From the NCBI GenBank assembly GCA_050174775.1, contig JBFXJP010000010.1:9418-73417 (forward strand): a DNA stretch of 64,000 bases. Reading direction: 5' to 3'. Under the pieces are notes generated by a model that was given only the letters and a program-made list of their open reading frames with translations, did not search any database and had not been told where the DNA came from. This stretch comes from CAYPGJ01 sp050174775. Lineage in GTDB: Bacteria; Planctomycetota; Phycisphaerae; Phycisphaerales; UBA1924. Each line of letters begins with the position of its first letter. The first letter of the stretch is position 1. This document shows, piece after piece, positions 24,882 through 32,478 of the stretch. Made by a program: the position numbers and the translations under genes.

Positions 24882-25640
24882 ATGAGCGTTACAGGGAAAC
24901 TGGTTCGGCTACATCGTGTCGAAGTGCAAATCCGGGGTCTCACGGAGCGCCTTCGCTCAGCAGAGCGATACCTCGCTCAGCAGGATGCGCTCCTCTCGTC
25001 CCTCAACACCCAACGCGATGCCCTCAGAGCGCAGCTCAAGCAGGTCGAGGCGACCTTCCGCAACGACGAGACCGAAGCCGCCGCCATCGACGACAAGATC
25101 AAGAAGCTCCGCGATCAGATGAACGCGGCCACCTCCAACAAGCAGTACGCCGCCTTCCTCACCGAGATCAACACCCTCAAGGCCGACAAGTCCGAGATCG
25201 ACACCCGCGCCCTCACCTCCCTCACCAAGCTCGATGAGGTCAAGGCACAGGTCGGCGAGCTCGACACCCAGATCGACGAACGCGAGCAGGTCCGCAAGGT
25301 CGCCCTCAACGACCGCGATACCCAAGCCGCCGCCGTCAAGGACCGCCTCGAGGAGCTCCGCAAGGAACGCGAGGTCGCCGCGGCCGACGTCCCGGCGCAC
25401 GCCCTCTCCACCTACGAAGCACGCATCCGCATCGCCCCCGATGACATCATGGCCCCCCTTGAGGAGTACGACCGCCGCAACCGCGAGTACGCCTGCGGCT
25501 CCTGCCAGATGCTCCTCCCCCTCGAAAAGCTCAACGCCCTTATCAGCCGTGGCGAACTGACCGCGTGCACCGCCTGCGGCGCCATCCTCTTCCTCGACGA
25601 AAACGTCCGGGAAGGGGTCGTCAACACCGGCAGGCGCTGA
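24882..25640 (+). CDS. Coiled-coil protein with C4 zinc ribbon
   Basis: A 252-residue protein. Residues 10-185 are a long coiled coil rich in Glu, Lys, Asp and Arg, with the conserved ATSNKQYAAFLTEI segment. The C-terminus holds CGSCQMLLP and CTACGAILF, a four-Cys zinc ribbon. This is the bacterial C4-type zinc ribbon family (formerly DUF164); members have been linked to nucleic-acid or secretion functions, but none is assigned here. A TACACT box (24847-24852) and GGAGG before ATG 24882 support the start. Confidence 0.87.
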   Translation: MSVTGKLVRLHRVEVQIRGLTERLRSAERYLAQQDALLSSLNTQRDALRAQLKQVEATFRNDETEAAAIDDKIKKLRDQMNAATSNKQYAAFLTEINTLKADKSEIDTRALTSLTKLDEVKAQVGELDTQIDEREQVRKVALNDRDTQAAAVKDRLEELRKEREVAAADVPAHALSTYEARIRIAPDDIMAPLEEYDRRNREYACGSCQMLLPLEKLNALISRGELTACTACGAILFLDENVREGVVNTGRR

Positions 25641-25659
25641 TCCACCCCGCCCCCTCCGC

Positions 25660-25665
25660 TACACT
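25660..25665 (+). promoter_or_regulatory. TACACT box 9 nt before the Tat-exported hydrolase (leaderless-type)
   Basis: CGCTACACTGG lies just upstream of ATG 25675, and the 9 nt between (GGCTCGACC) have no Shine-Dalgarno. Expected +1 falls at or within 3 nt of the start codon. Confidence 0.45.
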
Positions 25666-25674
25666 GGCTCGACC

Positions 25675-26691
25675 ATGACCCAGTGTTCGTGCGCCACCTC
25701 GCGTCGCGACTTCCTCGCTTCGACGATCTCCTGCGGGTCATGGGTCGCCCTCTCGCTCGCCGCGGCCGATCCCTTCGTCCGCTCAGCCTTCGCAGCGCCC
25801 CTCCCCACCACACACACGGTCAACGCCCAGCCCTTTGCGCGCATCGACCGTCTCGCCGACGGTGTCTATGCCGTCATCGCCACACCCGAAGGCGGCACGC
25901 AGGTCGTCTCCAACGCCGGCATCATCGCAGGCAAGGACGCCACCCTCGTCATCGAGGGGCAAAACACCGTCGCAGGCGGCGCCTGGCTCTCGAATGCCGC
26001 CAAGCAGCTCACCGGCCGCTACCCGACCCACCTCGTCCTCACCCACTTTCACGCCGATCACTCGGGCGGTCTCGCAGGCCACCTCAACGCAGACGCCAAT
26101 CCCGCGATCATCTCCACTAACGCAACACGCCATCTCCTCATCGACAAGTACATCGAAGACCCCAAATACGATGCGGGCGTCAAGCCGGAGACCCCGCTCA
26201 CCACCTTCCGACGCGTCCTCGTGCCCGACACCGTCCTCGTCCACCCGACAGACCCGGTCGTCATCGACCTCGGCCGCCGCTCCGTCACGCTCACCCCGCG
26301 CGCCGGACACACCCCCTCCGACCTCACCATCACCATCGATGATCCCGCGATCACATGGTGCGGCGATCTCGTCTTCAACGGCCTCTTCCCCTACTACGGT
26401 GACGCCATCCCCTCCGTCCTCACAGAGACCTGCAAACGACTCCTCGACGATCCCGACATGATCTACGTGCCGGGCCACGGCTCGATCGCAGACGCCGACG
26501 GTCTCCGCCCCTACCTCGATCTCCTCGCCGATGTCGAACGCGCCGCCCGCAACGCCGTCGCCAAGGGCGTGCCCGCATCCGACGCCTGGCGCAACTACTC
26601 CCTCCCCGCCTCGCTCGTCACGTGGACACGCTTCCGCCCCGACGTCTTCCGCTTCGCGTTCGAAGCGTGGGAGCGCGAACTCCGCGGCTGA
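25675..26691 (+). CDS. Tat-exported metallo-beta-lactamase-fold hydrolase
   Basis: A 338-residue protein. A twin-arginine signal (TSRRDFLAST, then a hydrophobic stretch to AFA) is followed by an MBL-fold domain with the zinc motif THFHADHSGG (HxHxDH), a later GHTPSD His, an Asp in CGDLVFNG and a final His in PGHGS. All metal ligands appear intact, so it should be an active periplasmic hydrolase. It resembles the MBL-fold enzymes with Tat signals that act on lactones or small esters; the substrate is unknown. Likely leaderless. Confidence 0.87.
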   Translation: MTQCSCATSRRDFLASTISCGSWVALSLAAADPFVRSAFAAPLPTTHTVNAQPFARIDRLADGVYAVIATPEGGTQVVSNAGIIAGKDATLVIEGQNTVAGGAWLSNAAKQLTGRYPTHLVLTHFHADHSGGLAGHLNADANPAIISTNATRHLLIDKYIEDPKYDAGVKPETPLTTFRRVLVPDTVLVHPTDPVVIDLGRRSVTLTPRAGHTPSDLTITIDDPAITWCGDLVFNGLFPYYGDAIPSVLTETCKRLLDDPDMIYVPGHGSIADADGLRPYLDLLADVERAARNAVAKGVPASDAWRNYSLPASLVTWTRFRPDVFRFAFEAWERELRG

Positions 26692-26695
26692 ACGC

Positions 26696-27211
26696 TCACT
26701 CCCCGCGCCGGCACGACATCCGCACGTACCCCACGAACCGATCCCGCCCCGGACCGTCACCCGGCAACTGCCGCGCGAGCGCCGCCTCGACTCGCTCCTC
26801 GACAACACCACCACACGCGCGCTGCAGCGCCGCACGCGCTCCCTCCAACGCCGATCGCCGCGCGCTTACCACGTCACGAGCAATCGCCTCAGCCACCACC
26901 ACAACCCGCCCATTCTCCTCCACCACACCCTCGAACCACCACACCGGCCGACCGTCCGCGCGCCACACCTTCGACCCGCTCGCCGTGTCCGCCCCCTCCG
27001 ACACGACCACCTCCCCGCCCTGCGCCGAGCCATCCTCACGGCTCGCCACGACCCCCTCGCTCACCCTCGGCCCCACCTCCGACGATTCCCCCACAACCTG
27101 CACCTCAACCTCCGGCGGCCTCAACGGTCCGCGCGAAGCGCATCCGAACGCAACGGCGCACGCCGCGCACGCAACACAGAACCGGGCGATCTGTCTTCCC
27201 AAGAACCGCAC
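26696..27211 (-). CDS. Probable lipoprotein, LPP20-like
   Basis: A predicted 171-residue lipoprotein. The signal RFLGRQIARFCVACAACAVAFGC ends in a plausible lipobox with Cys24. The C-terminal half has a PVWWFEGVVEENG...AEAIARD pattern followed by Ala/Arg-rich helix, reminiscent of LPP20-type outer-membrane lipoproteins. The start is uncertain: GTG 27209-27211 gives the cleanest signal peptide but lacks a close Shine-Dalgarno, while an ATG at 27251-27253 would add 14 residues and overlap the divergent gene. Function is unknown. Confidence 0.6.
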   Translation of the reverse strand: MRFLGRQIARFCVACAACAVAFGCASRGPLRPPEVEVQVVGESSEVGPRVSEGVVASREDGSAQGGEVVVSEGADTASGSKVWRADGRPVWWFEGVVEENGRVVVVAEAIARDVVSARRSALEGARAALQRACGGVVEERVEAALARQLPGDGPGRDRFVGYVRMSCRRGE

Positions 27212-27251
27212 GGAGGTATATTGACCGCCGCTCCTCACCGGGCAACTCACC

Positions 27252-27761
27252 ATGCCGAACGCCACGCCCGCGCCATTCCGGCCCGACTCCCTCACCCGCC
27301 CTGACGAGGCCCTGCTCACCTACTACCTCCTCTGCGCCATCTGCACGCTGCTCGGCTTCCCCTTCGTCTTCATCGCCTACTACATCCGCTTCAAGACGCT
27401 CCGCTATCAGCTCGACGAGGAAGGTGTCTCTCTCAGCGTCGGCCTCTTCTTCAAGCGCGAAACCACCCTCGCCTACCGACGCATCCAGGACATCCACGTC
27501 AAACGAAACCTCTTCCAGCGGTGGCTCGGCATCGCCACCATCGAGATCATGACCGCCTCCGGAGCCTCCGGCGCCGAGATCTCTCTCGAAGGCATCCGAG
27601 AGCCCGAAGCCCTCCGCGACTTCCTCTACGCACGGATGCGAGGCGCCCAGGACGACGACACACACCCCACACAACCCGCCCCGGCCGAGGACGACGCGCT
27701 CGTGCTCCTGAGGGAGATCCGCGACGCGATCCGTGATGTACGGAGGCCGGCCGCGCCATGA
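27252..27761 (+). CDS. bPH2-domain membrane protein (first of pair)
   Basis: A 169-residue protein with one hydrophobic hairpin (LLTYYLLCAICTLLGFPFVFIAYYI). A bPH2 (former DUF304, YdbS-like) domain follows: RFKTLRYQLDEEGVSLSVG, then LAYRRIQDIHVKRNLFQRWLG. A charged coiled tail ends it (LLREIRDAIRDV). Such proteins are membrane-associated with unknown roles. Its ATGA end overlaps the next bPH2 gene. A TATATT box lies at 27217-27222. Confidence 0.8.
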   Translation: MPNATPAPFRPDSLTRPDEALLTYYLLCAICTLLGFPFVFIAYYIRFKTLRYQLDEEGVSLSVGLFFKRETTLAYRRIQDIHVKRNLFQRWLGIATIEIMTASGASGAEISLEGIREPEALRDFLYARMRGAQDDDTHPTQPAPAEDDALVLLREIRDAIRDVRRPAAP

Positions 27762-28510
27762 TCCCGCGCTCCTCCTCACTCGCGCCGTGGATGTACAGGG
27801 GCATCTGGGGCTTCTTCGTGAAGTGCCTCCGCGTGCCCGATGTCCCGCCCTCCCTCCCCCTCCCGCCCGGCGCCACCGAAGCCGACCGCAAGCAGTTCCA
27901 CCCGTCCCCCGACTTCCTCCGCTACCTCAAGTTCTGGTTCTGGCTCTTCTTCCTCCCCGTCGACCTCGTCATCCTCGTCCTCTGGCTCATTGTCTACTCC
28001 CAGAACCCGACCGTCTCCTACTTCCTCGCCGTTCCCGCATTCCTGATCGCGGTCGTCCCCGACGTCATCGCCTACATCGCGATCCACCTGCGATACGACA
28101 CCACCTGGTACGTCCTTACCCCGCGCGCCGTCCGCGTCCGACGGGGCATCTGGACCATCAGCGAGTGCACCGCCACCTTCGAGAACGTTCAGAACATCTC
28201 CATCAAACAGGGCCCGGTCCAGCGCTACTTCGGCATCGCCCACCTCGCCGTCGACACCGCGGGCGCCGGCCCCGCAGGCCCGCACGGCGCCACCGGCTCC
28301 GCCAATCAGGTCATCCTTGAAGGCCTCGCCGACGTCCAGAGCATCCGCGACCTCATCGCCGAACGCGTCCGGGCATCAAAAACAGCGGGACTCGGCGATG
28401 AGCGGACACAGCGCCCACAGCGCGCGGCGAAACAAGGCCTGTCAGCGGCCCACGTCGAGCTTCTGCGCGAGATACGCGACCATGCCCGCGCCCTTGCGCA
28501 CAGATCGTGA
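27758..28510 (+). CDS. bPH2-domain membrane protein (second of pair)
   Basis: A 250-residue protein with two strong hydrophobic segments (FWFWLFFLPVDLVILVLWLIVY and a second). A bPH2 domain follows, with LRYDTTWYVLTPRAVRVRRG and FENVQNISIKQGPVQRYFGI, and the protein ends in LLREIRDHARAL like its neighbour. The shared terminal motif and ATGA coupling suggest the two gene products form one complex. Function is unknown. Confidence 0.8.
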   Translation: MIPRSSSLAPWMYRGIWGFFVKCLRVPDVPPSLPLPPGATEADRKQFHPSPDFLRYLKFWFWLFFLPVDLVILVLWLIVYSQNPTVSYFLAVPAFLIAVVPDVIAYIAIHLRYDTTWYVLTPRAVRVRRGIWTISECTATFENVQNISIKQGPVQRYFGIAHLAVDTAGAGPAGPHGATGSANQVILEGLADVQSIRDLIAERVRASKTAGLGDERTQRPQRAAKQGLSAAHVELLREIRDHARALAHRS

Positions 28511-28513
28511 CAG

Positions 28514-29011
28514 TCACATCTGCCCGAAGAGCGGCTGCTGCTCTTTCACGTCCTTGATGCGCGCGCGGAGCGCTTCAAGCTCGCGCATGATCTCCGCCGC
28601 GTCACGGAACTGGTAGTGCTCGCTGGCGTAGCGGACGTAGGCCACTTCATCCAGTGTTTTGAGCCGGCGCATGACCTTTTCGGCGATGGCCGCGGACGTC
28701 ACTTCGCGGTCAAACTCCTGGTGGGCCTCCTCTTCCACCAGGTCGACCAAAGCGAGGATGGCGTCCTCTCCGACGGCTCGCTTGCCGCAGGCGGCCTGGA
28801 CGCCCTTCAAGACCTTTTCGCGCTCGAAGGGGGTGCGCGTGCCGTCTCTTTTCACAACCATAAGCCTTGCAGTGGCTTCCACGCGTTCGTAGGTGGTGAA
28901 GCGCTTGGAGCAGACGTTGCACTCGCGACGTCGGCGGACGACACGTCCTCCCTCAGAAGCGCGGGAGTCGATGACCCGATCGTCGGACGCGTTGCAGAAG
29001 GGGCACATCAT
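28514..29011 (-). CDS. nrdR: Transcriptional repressor NrdR
   Basis: A 165-residue repressor of ribonucleotide reductase genes. The N-terminal zinc ribbon has Cys3, Cys6, Cys31 and Cys34 (CPFC and CNVC). The linker SKRFTTYERVE and the ATP-cone (VVKRDGTRTPFEREKVLKGV) follow. Two adjacent ATGs open the frame; the first (29009-29011) is used, and an upstream extension to 29059 is rejected. No reductase genes are in the window. Confidence 0.95.
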   Translation of the reverse strand: MMCPFCNASDDRVIDSRASEGGRVVRRRRECNVCSKRFTTYERVEATARLMVVKRDGTRTPFEREKVLKGVQAACGKRAVGEDAILALVDLVEEEAHQEFDREVTSAAIAEKVMRRLKTLDEVAYVRYASEHYQFRDAAEIMRELEALRARIKDVKEQQPLFGQM

Positions 29012-29186
29012 GGGCGGGCGACCCCAATAGATAGGTCGTCTGGAGACGGGCGCCACCATATCCGGCGCGGGGTGGGGAGCATGGCCATATCGTGGGCGGG
29101 CTGAGGCTCCGGGTCAACACCGGGGCACACCACCCGTAGAATCCCCGCTTTCGCCACCCCAACCCCTGACCTCGTAACGAGACCGC

Positions 29187-31253
29187 ATGCCACGCATCAC
29201 GCTCCCAGACGGCTCCGTACGCACCTACGACCGCCCCGTTTCCGCGCGGGATGTGGCAACCGACATAGGCGCCAGATTGGGCGCAGCTGCGGTCGGCGCG
29301 CGCATTAACGGCGTGATATGCGACCTCGGCGTAGTCATCGAAAGCGATGTTGAGCTCGCGATCATCACCCCCACAAGGCGGGACAAGACGCCCGATCCCG
29401 ACGCGCTGTTTCTGCTCCGGCATTCCACGGCGCACGTCATGGCTGAGGCGATCCAGCGGGTCCGCCCGGGCGTGCTGCTGGTCTACGGGCCTCCGCTCGA
29501 GAACGGCTTCTACTACGACATGCACGTGCCGGCGGATGCGCCACTGTCGTCGAACGACTTTGCGGCCATCGAGGCGGAGATGGCGAAGATCATCGCGGAG
29601 GATCGGCCGTTCACGCGCTACGAGATGCCCACGGCTGAGGGCCTGAAGAAGCTGAAGGGTGAGGGCTCGAAGTACAAGCTGGACAACGCGGAGCGCGCGA
29701 TCGCGGCGGGCTCGGACAAGCTCTCGTGGTACGCCACGGGCGAGCCGGGCAAGAACTGGGAGGATCTGTGCCGCGGGCCGCACGTGCCGAGCACGGGGCG
29801 GATCGGCGCGTTCAAGGTGACGTCGCTGGCGTCGTCGTACTGGCATGGTGATGAGAACTCAGACCGGCTGATCCGGGTGTACGGCACGGCGTTCTTCACT
29901 CCGGCGGAGCTCGAGGCGCATCTCACGCAGCTGGAGGAGGCGCGGAAGCGCGATCATCGCGTGCTGGGCAAGCAGCATCACTTGTTCCACATCGACGAGG
30001 ATGTGGGGCAGGGGCTCATTCTGTGGACTCCGGCGGGCGGGGTGATCCGGACGGAGTTGCAGACGTTCATCTCGTCGGAGCTGCGCAAGCAGGGGTATCA
30101 CCAGGTCTACACGCCGAACATCGGGAAGCTGGGGCTGTACAAGACTTCGGGGCACTATCCGTACTACACGGAGTCGCAGTACCCGCCGATCGTGGAGCGG
30201 GAGACGCTGGGGATGCTCGCGAAAGAGGGGTGTTCGTGCGCCGATCTCGCGGCGAAGATGGGCGCGGGCGAGGTGGACGGGTATCTGCTGCGCCCGATGA
30301 ACTGCCCGCATCACATCAAGATCTACGCGTCGCAGCCGAGGTCGTACCGGGATCTGCCGTTGCGTCTTGCGGAGTTCGGCACGGTGTACCGGTGGGAGCA
30401 GTCGGGCGAGCTGAACGGGATGACGCGCGTGCGCGGGTTCACGCAGGACGACGCGCACCTGTTCTGCACGCCGGATCAGGTCGCGGCGGAGCTGCAGGGG
30501 TGTCTGTCGCTGGTGAAGCTGATCTTCGACACGCTCGGCATCAAGGAGTACCGGGTGCGCGTCGGGTTGCGCGATCCGGACTCGTCGAAGTTTGTGGGTG
30601 ACCCGTCGAATTGGGACAAGGCGGAGCAGGCGTGCCGAGACGCGGCGAAGTCGCTGGGCGTGGCGTTCAGCGAGGAGCCGGGCGAGGCCGCGTTCTACGG
30701 GCCGAAGATCGACTTCGTGGTGAAGGACGTGATCGGTCGTGAGTGGCAGCTGGGTACGGTGCAGGTGGATTACAACCTGCCGGAGCGGTTCAAGCTGACG
30801 TACATCGGCGCGGACAACAAGGAGCATCGGCCGGTGATGGTGCACCGGGCGCCGTTCGGGTCGATGGAGCGGTTCGTGGGCGTGCTCATCGAGCACTTTG
30901 CCGCGGCGTTCCCGACGTGGCTGTCGCCGGAGCAGGTGCGCGTGCTGCCGATCTCGGACAAGAGTCTGGAGTACGCCAATCTCGTGCTCGCGCGGCTGAA
31001 GCAGGTCGGGGTCCGCGCGACGCTCGACGAGTCGAACGACCGGATTCAGGCGAAGGTGAAGGTGGCGGCGGACGACAAGGTGCCGTGGATGGCGATCGTG
31101 GGGCCCCGGGACGCCGAGACGTCCCAGGTGTCGCTGCGTGCCCGTGGTCTGCCCAAGGACCTCGGGAGCATGCCGCTGGCGGACTTCGTGAACGCGATCC
31201 ACACGGAGATTTCATCGAAGGGCGCGGAGTCTCTGGCCTCGCGGTTTGCATAA
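29187..31253 (+). CDS. thrS: Threonyl-tRNA synthetase
   Basis: A 688-residue class II synthetase with the full bacterial layout: TGS domain (1-65), editing domain with HSTAHVMAEA, catalytic core with RPMNCPHHIKIY, motif 2 in FGTVYRWEQSGELNGMTRVRGFTQDDAHLFC, motif 3 with GSMERFVGVLIEH, and a C-terminal anticodon-binding domain. It is not linked to infC, whereas thrS-infC-rpmI-rplT is the frequent order; rpmI-rplT here lie about 29 kb away. A TAGAAT box lies 44 nt upstream (29137-29142). Confidence 0.96.
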   Translation: MPRITLPDGSVRTYDRPVSARDVATDIGARLGAAAVGARINGVICDLGVVIESDVELAIITPTRRDKTPDPDALFLLRHSTAHVMAEAIQRVRPGVLLVYGPPLENGFYYDMHVPADAPLSSNDFAAIEAEMAKIIAEDRPFTRYEMPTAEGLKKLKGEGSKYKLDNAERAIAAGSDKLSWYATGEPGKNWEDLCRGPHVPSTGRIGAFKVTSLASSYWHGDENSDRLIRVYGTAFFTPAELEAHLTQLEEARKRDHRVLGKQHHLFHIDEDVGQGLILWTPAGGVIRTELQTFISSELRKQGYHQVYTPNIGKLGLYKTSGHYPYYTESQYPPIVERETLGMLAKEGCSCADLAAKMGAGEVDGYLLRPMNCPHHIKIYASQPRSYRDLPLRLAEFGTVYRWEQSGELNGMTRVRGFTQDDAHLFCTPDQVAAELQGCLSLVKLIFDTLGIKEYRVRVGLRDPDSSKFVGDPSNWDKAEQACRDAAKSLGVAFSEEPGEAAFYGPKIDFVVKDVIGREWQLGTVQVDYNLPERFKLTYIGADNKEHRPVMVHRAPFGSMERFVGVLIEHFAAAFPTWLSPEQVRVLPISDKSLEYANLVLARLKQVGVRATLDESNDRIQAKVKVAADDKVPWMAIVGPRDAETSQVSLRARGLPKDLGSMPLADFVNAIHTEISSKGAESLASRFA

Positions 31254-31263
31254 TCTCCGCCCC

Positions 31264-32352
31264 ATGATGCTGATCAGACTGCTCCCGCTGCTCGCGTCGC
31301 TGTCCCTCGCCCACGCGTCCCCCGAGCCGGTCACGTTCACGGCCTTCGGGAGCCGTGTGTACGACATGATCATCGAGCGCCCCGCGGCCCCTGAGGGCGC
31401 AGCCCAGCGCAACGCGCTCGTCGTGCTGCTCGGGGGCGGCGTCGCGAACGACATGGACTGGACGACGCCCGCGGAGTACTCGATGACGGGGGAGGCGTAT
31501 GCGGATGCGCCCGCGCTCAGCGAGATGCTGACCGGCATGGGCTTCACCGTCGCGCGGTATTCGACGATCCACCACGACGATCCGTTCAAGGACCAGTGGC
31601 CCACGAGAGCGACGCCATACACCTATCCGCAGTCGCTCGATCTGGCGCACGCGGCGGTGCGTGCGGCTCGGGAGGCGGCTGGAGACGCGGGGGCGCGTGT
31701 GATCCTGCTGGGACATTCGCTGGGCGCCCGGCGCGCCATCCAGATCGCGCTCCACGAGAGCGGCGTCGCGGGCGTGGTGGCGCTCTCGCCCGCGGACCTT
31801 GTGGACACGGGGATGAAGGGGGAGGAGGGGCGCACGCTGCGCGCCGACGCGGGGCGCGTGCTCGCGGACATCGACATCTCGGGGAATGACCGGGTGGAGC
31901 CCTACGAACTGCAGGCCTGGGCGGCACGACCGGAGGACTTCGCGCGCTTCCCGCACGATGAGGACGCGTTCGAGGCGCTGGACATCGACCGCTCGGGGCA
32001 CATCCACCGGTGGGAACTCATGGCCCACCTGCTGCACACGAAACGCCTGACGCAGCCCCTGCCCACGGAGATGCGCAAGGACCGCTACGGCCTGCCCGTC
32101 CCCGAAGACGCCCTCGCCACGGGCAAGATCTCCGCTCTCCTGCTCTTCGGCGGGATCGACACGTGGGGCTTCCAGAAGCCTCTGCTGCAGGACCGACTGC
32201 GCGAGACCGTCCAGCATGACGTGACGATCACGATCCTGCCCGGGCTGGGGCACAACCTCTCGGAGCAGAAGGAGCAGCGGGCGGGGTCGGTGGATGCGCG
32301 GGCGCTGGAGGAAGTGCGGGTGTGGTTCGAGGCGAGGTTTGCCGGGAAGTGA
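31264..32352 (+). CDS. Exported alpha/beta hydrolase with two EF-hand loops
   Basis: A 362-residue protein. After the signal peptide MMLIRLLPLLASLSLAHA comes an alpha/beta-hydrolase core with nucleophile Ser152 in LLGHSLGARR, probable acid Asp299 in FGGIDTWG and His330 in PGLGHN. Between core halves, two EF-hand-type loops occur: residues 204-215 (DISGNDRVEPYE) and 240-251 (DIDRSGHIHRWE), the second fully canonical. Calcium may order the lid; this is inference. The start is ATG 31264 rather than the frame overlapping thrS. It lacks a Shine-Dalgarno and has TAATCT 7 nt upstream. Confidence 0.8.
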   Translation: MMLIRLLPLLASLSLAHASPEPVTFTAFGSRVYDMIIERPAAPEGAAQRNALVVLLGGGVANDMDWTTPAEYSMTGEAYADAPALSEMLTGMGFTVARYSTIHHDDPFKDQWPTRATPYTYPQSLDLAHAAVRAAREAAGDAGARVILLGHSLGARRAIQIALHESGVAGVVALSPADLVDTGMKGEEGRTLRADAGRVLADIDISGNDRVEPYELQAWAARPEDFARFPHDEDAFEALDIDRSGHIHRWELMAHLLHTKRLTQPLPTEMRKDRYGLPVPEDALATGKISALLLFGGIDTWGFQKPLLQDRLRETVQHDVTITILPGLGHNLSEQKEQRAGSVDARALEEVRVWFEARFAGK

Positions 32353-32456
32353 GTCGTGCGCCCCCGGTGGTCATGGCACACAGTCGCAGGTGTAGGCCGA
32401 AGCACATGTCGCGTTGTCTTCGCATGGCCCCCGCCTTCGGCGTAGGCCATGGCACA

Positions 32457-32472
32457 CGATTCGTACGAATCG
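32457..32472. repeat. Perfect 16-bp palindrome between convergent genes
   Basis: CGATTCGTACGAATCG is a perfect palindrome 6 nt beyond the copA stop, in the 126-nt convergent gap with the EF-hand hydrolase. No T tract flanks it, so it is not a standard terminator. It could be a protein site or a hairpin end; no function is claimed. Confidence 0.5.
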
Positions 32473-32478
32473 ATTGGT

